Below, piece after piece: positions 9,534 to 18,800 of a stretch of DNA of 64,000 nucleotides. Both the position numbers and the translations under genes were made by a program. This DNA comes from Actinomycetota bacterium (GTDB taxonomy: Bacteria > Actinomycetota > Actinomycetes > S36-B12), in contig VGCC01000001.1 in assembly GCA_016870195.1 (NCBI GenBank), forward strand, positions 1 to 64,000, read 5' to 3'. How positions within the stretch are numbered: the first letter of the stretch is position 1; each line of letters opens with the position of its first letter. The notes beneath the pieces are model-generated. The model was not told the origin of the DNA, made no database searches, and was given only the letters and a program-made list of their open reading frames with translations.

Positions 9534-11984
9534 GTGAGCAGGGAACAGGACAACGTGGCCTTCACCCTCGCCGGTCCGGTCCCCCTGATCCCCGCCCTCG
9601 CCGATCCCCCGCCTCCGGCCCCGCCGGAAGCGTCGACCCTCATCATCGAGGCGGGCGTCATCCCGCGCCGGGTGCGCCGACCCCTCGACCTCGCGCGCTT
9701 CGCCCTCGCGGTCGCGATCACGGGGGGCACCGTGTTCCTCGCCTGGTTCGCGACGGGCACGACCACGGGACTTGAGCAGGACCTCGACTCCAGCGTCGCA
9801 CTCCTCCCACCCGCCGCCGTTCTCATCCTCAACATCGTGGGCGGCATCGGCACGCTCGGGCTCCCCGTCGCAGTGGCGATCTCCCTCCTGGTGCGCTCCC
9901 GGGTGCGGCAACTCTTCGACGCGCTCGTCGCCCTGCTGCTGGCGGTCTCGGCGCTGACCGCGATCGGGTACGCGGTGTCGCTGTTGAGCGATCCCCGCCT
10001 GTTGATCGCCCTCGCCGGCTCCACGAACCCGCAAAGCGGCGCCACGGCACCGGTGCTCGGTGGCCTGCTCGCTTTCCTCACCGTGTCGCGCGTCATGGGA
10101 CGGCGCCCGTGGAATGTGCTGAGCGTGATCGTCATCGGCTCACTGGTCATCGTGACGATCCTCAGCGGTGGCATCGCCATCGCTGGTGTCGGAGTGTCAC
10201 TGGCGCTGGGCTGGGCCGTCGGGCTCATCACCCGGTACGCAGTGGGAACGCCGACGACGCGACCGACAGGGATGCAGATTGCCCAGTCACTCGATGCCGG
10301 AGGCTTCCCCATCACCGAACTGCGCGCACAGGAATCCACAGCACGCGGACGTCGCTACATGGCACGGACGCGGTCCGGCGATCGACTCAACGTCACCGTC
10401 CTCGACCGTGACCTTGAAGGTGCGGGGCTCGCAAGTGCGCTCTGGACCTCTCTTCGCCTTCGTGATGACAGCAATGCAGGCGCTTTCAACATGCGGAAGT
10501 CCCTGGATCACGCCGCGCTCATGGCGTACGCATCGGAAGCCGCCGGCGCACCAGAGCCACGCCTCCTCCTCGCCAGCGAAATCGGACCTGACTCCTGTCT
10601 GCTCGCCTACCACCACATCGACGGCGAAACTTTCGATCGCGTTGCAGATCTCACCGACTCTGAACTCGAGTCGGCATGGCGTGCTGTGCGCACCCTGCAC
10701 GAGCACCAGATCGCCCACCGGTCACTGGATGCCGAGCACCTGCTCCGGGCAGACGATGGATCGGTATGGCTCCTCGGCGGACGGTCCGGCGCTGTTGCAG
10801 CGAGCGATGTCGCTCAACGTATCGACCTCGCGATGTTGCTGTGCACCCTCGCCATGCTCACTAACGTCGAACGCGCGGTGGCGAGCGGAATCAAGGTGAT
10901 GAGCCTGGACGGACTCGCGCGCGCACTCCCCACACTGCAACCGGTGGCATTGGGCGGACCCACCCGCCGCGCGCTTCGGAAGCACAAGGGGCTCATCGTT
11001 CAACTGCGTGACGCCCTCGTCGAAATGCGTCCCGGCGCCGACGTCGAGCAAATCCAGCTCGAGCGGGTCCGCCCTCGAACCGTGATCATGATCGTCCTCG
11101 GCAGCATCGCCGGCTACGTGCTGCTCTCGCAATTGGCACAGGTGGACCTCGCCGCGCTCGTGGCGAATGCCCAATGGTCGTGGCTCGGATTTGGACTCCT
11201 GCTCAGTCTCGTGACGTATGTGGGCGCTGCGTGGTCGCTCTCCGGGTTCGTGCCGGAACGGCTGAAGTTGAGCCGTACCATCCAGGCCCAGGTCGCCGGC
11301 GACTTCGCCACCCTGGTGTCACCGCCGACCCTCGGTGCGATCGCGATCAACGTGAGGTACCTGCAGAAGTCGGGCCTGCACCCGGCTCTCGCTGCTGCGA
11401 GTGTGGGCGTGTCGCAGGTGATGGCCTTCGTCGTGCACATCGTCCTTCTCCTGGGTTTCGGGGTCGCTGCGGGGACCCAGGCGGACTTCACCTTCGACCC
11501 ACCGCGCGCAGCGGTGATCGGGGTGGCAGCCGTCGCGGTCCTGGCACTTGCTCTCCTCGCCGTCCCCGCGGTGCGCCGCCTGATCACCTCCCGCGTGGGT
11601 CCGTTACTGCGCGAGGTCGGACCGCGTCTCGTCACCGTCGCCCAGCGCCCCTTCAAACTGATCGAGGGTGTCGGAGGAATGCTGCTCCTCAATGTCGCCT
11701 ACATCGGCGTGCTCTTCGCCTGCGTCGAAGCGTTCGGTGGCTCAATGAACGTCGCCGTCGTTGCCGTTGTCTATCTCGCCGGCGCGACCATCGGCCAGGC
11801 AGCCCCCACACCGGGCGGTCTCGGTGCGGTGGAGGCTGCTCTCGCCGCCGGCCTCACCGCCGCCGGCCTCGACGCCGGAATCGCCGTCTCCTCAGTCCTG
11901 CTCTACCGCTTGATCACCTTCTGGTTGCCTACACTCCCTGGGTACTGGGCCTTCACGAATTTCACCCGCAAGGGCCTGCTCTAA
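9534..11984 (+). CDS. large membrane protein: N-terminal TM region, kinase-like middle domain, C-terminal lysylphosphatidylglycerol-synthase-like flippase (UPF0104) domain
   Basis: C-terminal PTPGGLGAVEAALAAGLTAAGL..SSVLLYRLITFWLPTLPG is typical of UPF0104/LPG synthase TM; middle domain contains degenerate kinase loop AHRSLDAEHLL. Confidence 0.78.
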   Translation: MSREQDNVAFTLAGPVPLIPALADPPPPAPPEASTLIIEAGVIPRRVRRPLDLARFALAVAITGGTVFLAWFATGTTTGLEQDLDSSVALLPPAAVLILNIVGGIGTLGLPVAVAISLLVRSRVRQLFDALVALLLAVSALTAIGYAVSLLSDPRLLIALAGSTNPQSGATAPVLGGLLAFLTVSRVMGRRPWNVLSVIVIGSLVIVTILSGGIAIAGVGVSLALGWAVGLITRYAVGTPTTRPTGMQIAQSLDAGGFPITELRAQESTARGRRYMARTRSGDRLNVTVLDRDLEGAGLASALWTSLRLRDDSNAGAFNMRKSLDHAALMAYASEAAGAPEPRLLLASEIGPDSCLLAYHHIDGETFDRVADLTDSELESAWRAVRTLHEHQIAHRSLDAEHLLRADDGSVWLLGGRSGAVAASDVAQRIDLAMLLCTLAMLTNVERAVASGIKVMSLDGLARALPTLQPVALGGPTRRALRKHKGLIVQLRDALVEMRPGADVEQIQLERVRPRTVIMIVLGSIAGYVLLSQLAQVDLAALVANAQWSWLGFGLLLSLVTYVGAAWSLSGFVPERLKLSRTIQAQVAGDFATLVSPPTLGAIAINVRYLQKSGLHPALAAASVGVSQVMAFVVHIVLLLGFGVAAGTQADFTFDPPRAAVIGVAAVAVLALALLAVPAVRRLITSRVGPLLREVGPRLVTVAQRPFKLIEGVGGMLLLNVAYIGVLFACVEAFGGSMNVAVVAVVYLAGATIGQAAPTPGGLGAVEAALAAGLTAAGLDAGIAVSSVLLYRLITFWLPTLPGYWAFTNFTRKGLL

Positions 11985-12027
11985 CCCCACTGTGCGGTCA
12001 GGCGGGGCGCACGGCAGGCTTCCCCCC

Positions 12028-12219
12028 ATGAGCGACAACGTCACGATCACCCCACTGCCCGATGGTCCGCTGGAGGTCAGCGGACCCACCACGGTCCAAG
12101 ACCCTGACGGCACCGTCCTGAAGGAAGGCGACAAGACCTACCTCTGTCGCTGCGGCTTCAGCGCGAACAAGCCGTTCTGCGATGGCAGCCACAAGCGGAA
12201 CAACTGGACGAGTGGCTGA
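12028..12219 (+). CDS. CDGSH-type iron-sulfur protein
   Basis: CRCGFSANKPFCDGSH matches C-X-C-X2-S-X3-P-X-C-D-G-S-H. Confidence 0.92.
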   Translation: MSDNVTITPLPDGPLEVSGPTTVQDPDGTVLKEGDKTYLCRCGFSANKPFCDGSHKRNNWTSG

Positions 12220-12288
12220 CTTTTTCCGCGAATCGGTTGATGGGCCCTTGCCCGGCGGACTAGCGTCGCTCGTGAGCAGAGGAGTCTC

Positions 12289-13665
12289 ATGAGCGACACC
12301 GTCAACCAGCACAAGTACGTCCTGTCCGAGGACCAGATGCCGACGGCCTGGTACAACATCCTGGCCGACCTTCCGGTACCGCCCCCGCCGCCGCTCCACC
12401 CGGGACGCATGGACCCGGTGGGCCCCGACGACCTCATGCCACTCTTCCCGATCGACTTGATCATGCAAGAGGTGTCGACAGAGCGATACATCGACATTCC
12501 CGGTGGCGTGCTCGATGTCTACCGACAGTGGCGTCCCTCGCCGCTCTTCCGCGCCCACCGGTTGGAGCAGGCACTCGGCACACCCGCGCGCATCTACTAC
12601 AAGTACGAAGGGGTGTCGCCCGCTGGATCCCACAAGCCGAACACCTCCGTGCCCCAGGCCTACTACAACAAGAAGGCCGGCACGACAAAGCTCACGACGG
12701 AGACCGGTGCAGGACAGTGGGGTACCGCCCTCGCATTCGCGTGCGCGCTCTACGGACTCGACTGCGAGGTCTGGCAGGTCGGTGCGTCCTATGACACCAA
12801 GCCCTATCGCCGCCTGATGATCGAGACCTTCGGCGCCACCATCCACCGGTCACCGTCGAACGTCACCGACATCGGCACGATCCTCGGCGCCGACCCGAAG
12901 AATCACAGCGGGTCCCTTGGTATCGCCATCTCCGAGGCTGTCGAGGTCGCGGCGAAGGATCCGAACACGCGCTACGCCCTCGGCTCCGTGCTCAACCACG
13001 TTCTGCTCCACCAGACGATCATCGGTCAGGAGGCCCTCCTCCAACTCGAGATGGCGGGTGACACACCCACCCTCATCGTCGGCTGCACAGGCGGAGGATC
13101 GAACTTCGCAGGCCTGTCCTTCCCCTTCATCCGGGAGAAGATGGCCGGGAAGATCAACCCGCGCATCCTTGCGGCCGAGCCTGCTTCGTGCCCGTCACTG
13201 ACCAAGGGTGTGTACGCCTACGACTTCGGCGACACCGCGGGGATGACGCCGTTGATGAAGATGCACACCCTCGGGCACGACTTCATCCCGGATCCGATCC
13301 ACGCCGGTGGTCTGCGCTACCACGGCATGGCGCCGCTCATCTCGCACCTCTACGAGCTCGGCATCATGGACGCGGAATCGGTCCCACAGACCGAATGCTT
13401 CGCCGCGGCAATGCAATTCGCCCGAACGGAGGGGATCGTTCCGGCTCCGGAGCCCACCCATGCGATCGCGCTCGCGATCCGGGAGGCTCTCAAAGCGAAG
13501 GAGACTGGTGAGGAGACGGTGATCCTGACCGCGCTCTGCGGCCACGGACACTTCGACCTCGCCGCCTACGAGTCCTTCCTGAACGGCACCATGGTGGATG
13601 AGGACTTCACCGAGGAGCGCCTCCAGGCGGCACTGGCGACTCTTCCCGAGGTTCAACTCGCCTGA
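12289..13665 (+). CDS. TrpB2-type (TrpB-like) PLP-dependent tryptophan synthase beta chain
   Basis: 458 aa, N-terminal extension, KYEGVSPAGSHKPNTS PLP-lysine motif, ETGAGQWG, GCTGGGSNFAG. Confidence 0.9.
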   Translation: MSDTVNQHKYVLSEDQMPTAWYNILADLPVPPPPPLHPGRMDPVGPDDLMPLFPIDLIMQEVSTERYIDIPGGVLDVYRQWRPSPLFRAHRLEQALGTPARIYYKYEGVSPAGSHKPNTSVPQAYYNKKAGTTKLTTETGAGQWGTALAFACALYGLDCEVWQVGASYDTKPYRRLMIETFGATIHRSPSNVTDIGTILGADPKNHSGSLGIAISEAVEVAAKDPNTRYALGSVLNHVLLHQTIIGQEALLQLEMAGDTPTLIVGCTGGGSNFAGLSFPFIREKMAGKINPRILAAEPASCPSLTKGVYAYDFGDTAGMTPLMKMHTLGHDFIPDPIHAGGLRYHGMAPLISHLYELGIMDAESVPQTECFAAAMQFARTEGIVPAPEPTHAIALAIREALKAKETGEETVILTALCGHGHFDLAAYESFLNGTMVDEDFTEERLQAALATLPEVQLA

Positions 13666-13689
13666 CGGGCGCAGGACGAGGTCGTGGGC

Positions 13690-13695
13690 TAGCGT
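13690..13695 (+). promoter_or_regulatory. -10 element TAGCGT, 6 nt upstream of ATG 13702
   Basis: TANNNT at leaderless spacing. Confidence 0.5.
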
Positions 13696-13701
13696 TCCGT
13701 C

Positions 13702-13893
13702 ATGGCTCGCTACACATGTCCTGCATGCACTATGTCCGTGAACACCACCTGTGGTGCGTGTGAGGCGGCTCTCGTCGATGACGTACTCGTCAAGGACGAC
13801 GGCGCCCGCATCGGCATCTCGGTCTGCCCCAACGGCCACGGCAAGATCAAGTCGCCGATGTGCTGCGGGTCGGACATGGCCTGCGCCGTGTGA
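13702..13893 (+). CDS. small cysteine-rich (zinc-ribbon-like) protein
   Basis: 63 aa MARYTCPACTMSVNTTCGACEAALVDDVLVKDD..SVCPNGHGKIKSPMCCGSDMAC; CxxC pairs; TANNNT promoter correctly spaced upstream. Confidence 0.65.
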   Translation: MARYTCPACTMSVNTTCGACEAALVDDVLVKDDGARIGISVCPNGHGKIKSPMCCGSDMACAV

Positions 13894-13996
13894 GACATCC
13901 CCCTTTGGGATCGTCTCTCCACTCACTACACGAGAAGTCGCCGCCGATCACGTTGACGTAGGAGACGGCGCGAGTTGCTCTGCCGTTCGCAGAAGT

Positions 13997-14155
13997 TCAA
14001 TCGCGGACGATGCTGGCAATGACGTCGCCCTCTATATCCGGCATTGGAGCGTCGAAATCATCAGCTATCCAGATCCTGCCGTGGGCGGAGCCACGACCCG
14101 CTCGTGGCTGCGGGTTGCTGTCGGAATTCCCTGTGATCGAATGGTCTTTGCTCAT
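13997..14155 (-). CDS. orphan 52-aa ORF resembling the C-terminal tail of VapB/Phd-type antitoxins
   Basis: Manual reverse-frame translation MSKDHSITGNSDSNPQPRAGRGSAHGRIWIADDFDAPMPDIEGDVIASIVRD; the GS-G-I-IADDFDAPLPD-like tail is typical of PIN-toxin antitoxins. Too short for the ORF track. Confidence 0.4.
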   Translation of the reverse strand: MSKDHSITGNSDSNPQPRAGRGSAHGRIWIADDFDAPMPDIEGDVIASIVRD

Positions 14156-14200
14156 CCGCGAAGGATCCACCGTCGTCTCACGGCAGTCAAGTCGGACCCG

Positions 14201-15409
14201 CTAGTAGTTGGGCTTCTCCGGCTCGATCTGGCTGACCCAGGCGTTGATGCCGCCGCCCACATGGACCGCATCGGCGAAGCCCGCCCCCTTGAGGACGGCC
14301 AGCGCCTCGGCCGAGCGACCACCGACCTTGCAGTGCAGCACGATCTGCTTGTCTGTCGGCAGCTTCTCGAGTGCTGATCCATCCAGGAACGCGCCCTTGG
14401 GAATCAACTCGGCGCCGTCGATGGTGACGATCTCCCACTCGATCGGCTCGCGGACATCGATCAACACGAAGTCCCGCTCCCCCGCTGCCCGCTCATCCAG
14501 CATGCGCTTGAGGTCGTGCACGGAGATAGTCGAATCACGCGCTGCTTCGGCCGCCGCGTCGGAGATAACCCCACAGAATGCGTCGTAGTCGATCAGTTCA
14601 GTGACGGTCGGATTGACACCACAGACCGCGCAGTTGGGATCCTTGCGGATTTTGACCTGTCGGTAGTTCATCTCGAGAGCGTCATAGACCATGAGTCGCC
14701 CGAGCAGCGAATCGCCGATCCCGGTGATCAACTTGATCGCTTCGGTGACCTGGATCGAACCGATCGATGCGCAGAGCACGCCCAGAACACCACCCTCGGC
14801 GCATGACGGCACCATTCCCGGTGGCGGGGGTTCGGGATAGAGGCAGCGGTAGCACGGTCCGTACTCGGCCCAGAAGACTGACGCCTGACCGTCGAACCGG
14901 TAGATCGAGCCCCAGACATAGGGCTTACCGAGCAGGACGCACGCATCGTTGACGAGGTACCGCGTCGCGAAGTTGTCCGTGCCATCCACGATGAGGTCGT
15001 ACTGGGCAAACAGGTCCATCACGTTGGAGGAGTCCAGTCGCTCGGGATGGATCACCACCTCCACGAAGGGATTGATCTCCGTGATGGAATCCCGGGCGCT
15101 CTCGGCCTTCGACCGTCCGACGTCACTTTGGCCGTGGATGATCTGCCGCTGAAGATTCGACTCGTCAACCACGTCGAATTCGACGATGCCCAGGGTTCCT
15201 ACTCCTGCAGCAGCCAGATACATCAGCGCGGGCGATCCGAGCCCACCAGCACCCACGCACAGCACGCGTGCCCTCTTCAGTCGCTTCTGTCCGGTCATGC
15301 CGACGTCGGGGATGATCAGATGGCGGCTATATCGGCGCACCTCGTCGATACTCAACTCCCCGGCAGGCTCGACGAGCGCGGGCGCACCCATGACATCTCC
15401 CGATTGCAT
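14201..15409 (-). CDS. moeZ: adenylyltransferase/sulfurtransferase MoeZ (ThiF/MoeB + rhodanese)
   Basis: GAGGLGSPALMYLAAAGVG, R-Y-RH start, CxxC zinc motifs, C-terminal rhodanese HCKVGGRSAEA. Alternative start at 15391. Confidence 0.92.
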   Translation of the reverse strand: MQSGDVMGAPALVEPAGELSIDEVRRYSRHLIIPDVGMTGQKRLKRARVLCVGAGGLGSPALMYLAAAGVGTLGIVEFDVVDESNLQRQIIHGQSDVGRSKAESARDSITEINPFVEVVIHPERLDSSNVMDLFAQYDLIVDGTDNFATRYLVNDACVLLGKPYVWGSIYRFDGQASVFWAEYGPCYRCLYPEPPPPGMVPSCAEGGVLGVLCASIGSIQVTEAIKLITGIGDSLLGRLMVYDALEMNYRQVKIRKDPNCAVCGVNPTVTELIDYDAFCGVISDAAAEAARDSTISVHDLKRMLDERAAGERDFVLIDVREPIEWEIVTIDGAELIPKGAFLDGSALEKLPTDKQIVLHCKVGGRSAEALAVLKGAGFADAVHVGGGINAWVSQIEPEKPNY

Positions 15410-15413
15410 AGTG

Positions 15414-15432
15414 AACGGTAAGGCTAACCTCG
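15414..15432. promoter_or_regulatory. candidate DtxR/IdeR-type iron box
   Basis: aacGGTaAGGCTAACCTcg versus the DtxR/IdeR consensus TTAGGTTAGGCTAACCTAA: 13/19 identical including contiguous AGGCTAACCT; overlaps the predicted moeZ -10. Confidence 0.45.
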
Positions 15433-15514
15433 CTCACTCGAACACGGACACCCAGCCTGACCACCTGCAAACGCATTGCAACAGGCCTTCGTCGTGATGG
15501 GCCCATAATCAACT

Positions 15515-15838
15515 GTGCTGATTTTCGACGGAGAGTGCGGCTTCTGTCGTCGCTCCGCCGAATGGGGTCGGCGGCACGTGGACCCAAGCATGCCCATGCA
15601 GGCGTGGCAGGAGTCGGATCTCGAGGCACTGGGACTCACCCCTGAGCAGTGCAGCGAAGCCGTGCAATGGGTCGAGGCCCCGGGGCGGTACCACTCCGGC
15701 GGGGCAGCGATCTGTGCAGCACTGCGGACCGGTGGCTGGCATTGGCGCACGGTCGGCGTGATCGGCGATGCACCCGGGATTCGGGGCCTCACCGAGTCGA
15801 TCTACCGCTGGGTGGCGAGAAACCGCCACCGGTTCTGA
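15515..15838 (+). CDS. DCC-family (DUF393) thiol-disulfide oxidoreductase-like protein
   Basis: MLIFDGECGFCRRSAEW: DGxCxxC motif at N-terminus, ~107 aa. Confidence 0.85.
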   Translation: MLIFDGECGFCRRSAEWGRRHVDPSMPMQAWQESDLEALGLTPEQCSEAVQWVEAPGRYHSGGAAICAALRTGGWHWRTVGVIGDAPGIRGLTESIYRWVARNRHRF

Positions 15839-18800
15839 TCAGCCGGTGACGTCCCCCTGGGCGACGAGGTTGCGCAGGACACGCAGGCACACGGACAGCG
15901 TTGCGAGATCCGGATTCTCGACCGCCGCAATTTCCTGGAGGGTGGTGCGGGCGCGGGAGACACCCTCGGCGTGGACTGCTTCCCACGTCTCGACGCGCTC
16001 GAGGGCGGGAGTGGCAGGGTCTGTTGCCTTGATCACGCGCGCCGTGAGAGCCGCGATGACTTGGTAGAGGTCGGTTCGCAATGCCTGCCGCGCCAAGGCA
16101 GTCCAGCGATCTCCGCGCGGAAGGTCCGTGATGCGGATGAGCGTTTGGTCCACGTCGTAGCGATCAGACAGGGTGAAGTAGAGGGGGATGACCGTCGCAG
16201 CGCCCTCCCCGGTGCGGCTACATACATCGGTGATGTCGAGCAGGGAGAAGACATCGAGTGCACCCGCCGCTTCGCGCGCCAGGCCTTCGGGTGCCCCGGC
16301 TTCAGTAAATCGACGGAGGCGACGCTGGAAGCGTTCGGCTTCCTGACCCTCGAGGACATCGGGAACTTCCTGGGCGTAATCGGAGACATTCGCGCGAAAT
16401 GTCGCTACTTCTGAGGCGATATCGAGTTCCCCACCACGGAATTGCAGGAACCAGCGCGTGGCACGATCGAGCAGGCGCCGGGTCTCCAGTTGCAGCGTGG
16501 TTTGGGCCGTCGTGGGGACCGTGTTGTCGAGACTATTGATCCAGTCCCAGGTCTCACGAATTCCGAAGACACCCATGGCGGCGGTCGCCGCCCGCACCAC
16601 CTGGGGCACGGTGGCCCCGGTTTCCTCAATGACGCGGTAGACGAAGGTGATTCCCCCGACGTTGATCAGCGAGTTGGCAAGCGACGTATTGATGATCTGG
16701 GGCCGGAGTGGATGCGAGGCGATCTCATCGGGGAAGCGTTCCCGCAGGGCCGCAGGGAAGTACTCCATCAGCGTGGCATGGAACCAGGGATCGGCACTCA
16801 GCGTTGACTTGTTCAGATTAGAGGTCAGCCAGTTCTTGCTATAGGCGAGCAGAACCGCAAGTTCGGGTGAGGTGAGCTCGGATTCAGCGGCGATTAGTGT
16901 CGCGAACTCCTCATCGTCTGGCAGCGACTCCAGGCTTCGATCGAGGATGCCGCGTCGCTCCATTTCTTTGATCATCCGTTGGTGCACGGTGATCAGAGCG
17001 GACGCTCCACGACGGGCATTTCCCAGCACGACGTTCTGGTCATAGTTGTCCCGGAGGACCGCCGCCGCAACATCGTCCGTCATGTAGGCGAGGAGGGCAT
17101 TGCGGTCTTCCAGCGTCATCTTCCCCGCGCGAACCACCCCGTCCAGGAGGATCTTGATGTTGACCTCGTGGTCTGAGGTATCGACCCCGGCGGAGTTATC
17201 GATTGCATCGGTGTTCAGTTTCACGCCGTGCCGGGCCGCCTCGATGCGCCCCTTCTGGGTGAGACCCAGGTTTCCACCCTCGCCGACCACTCGGACGCGG
17301 AGATGGTGTCCATTGATCCGAATCGCGTCGTTGGATTTGTCACCGACATCGGCGGGTGATTCGTTCTGTGCTTTCACATAGGTACCGATACCGCCGTTCC
17401 ACAGCAGATCCACGGGTGCCTTGAGGATGGCGGAGATCAGTTCATCGGGTGTCAGGTGATCGATATCGGGTTCGAGGCCGAGGGCTTCCTGGATCTGGTT
17501 GGTCAGCGTGACCGACTTGGCAGATCGCGGGAACACTCCCCCGCCCGGTGAAATGAGCTCGGGGTTGTAGTCAGCCCAACGTGATCGCGGTAACCCGAGG
17601 AGTCGTGCGCGCTCCATGAGTGAGGTCCGGGCATCAGGGTGTGGATCGATGAATATGTCACGGTGATCGAATGCGGCGACGAGGCGGATGTGGTCACTGA
17701 GGAGCATTCCGTTTCCGAATACGTCGCCACTCATGTCGCCGATGCCGACCACGGTGAAGTCCTGGGTCTGGGTATCGATGCCCAACTCTCGGAAGTGCTT
17801 CTTCACCGACTCCCACGCACCGCGCGCCGTGATTCCCATCGCCTTGTGGTCGTACCCGGCCGACCCGCCCGATGCGAAGGCGTCCCCGAGCCAAAAATGG
17901 AAGTCTGCTGAGATCGAGTTAGCGAGGTCGGAGAACGTTGCCGTGCCCTTATCGGCCGCCACCACCAGGTACGGATCATCGGAGTCGTGACGCACCACGC
18001 GCGGGGGCGGCACGATGACGCCATCGACCAGGTTGTCGGTCACGGTGAGCAGCGCCGTCACGAACTCCGCGTATGCGGCCTTGCCCGCGATGAGCCACGC
18101 GTCGCGATCGATGCTGGGATCGGGCAGTTGCTTCGGATAGAACCCACCCTTGGCGCCGACCGGCACGATCACGGCATTCTTGACGTCCTGCGCCTTGACC
18201 AGCCCGAGGATCTCCGTGCGGAAGTCCTCGCGCCGGTCACTCCACCGCAGGCCGCCACGAGCCACATCTCCGAAGCGCAGGTGAACTCCCTCCACGCTCG
18301 GGGAGTACACCCAGATTTCATGGACCGGTCGCGGCAGAGGCATGTCGGGAATTCGCCGCGGTTCTAGCTTGAGTGCCACGGTGGTGGAGATAGGCATCTG
18401 GAAGTAGGAGGTGCGCACGGTTGCCTGGATCAGCATGTCGAAGGACCGGAGGATGCGATCCTGGTCGAGGCTGGCCACGTCGATGAGTTGCCGCTCGATG
18501 CGCTCTTCCAGCGTGGCGATCCGCCCCTCGCGGTCATCCTGCGTATCCGGGTCGAAACGTGCCTGGAAGAGGTCCATCAGGGAACGAGCGACGGTCGGGT
18601 TACTCAGGACGGATTGCTCGATATACCCCTGACTGAATGTCGACCCGATCTGGCGCAGGTATCGCGCGTAGGCGCGCATCACCGAACACTCACGCCACGT
18701 GAACCCTGCCGCCATCACCAAACTCAAGAATGTGTCGATCTCGCATGAACCACTCCACGAGGCGAGGAACGCGTCTTCCGCGCGCCGCATGTCCTCGTTC

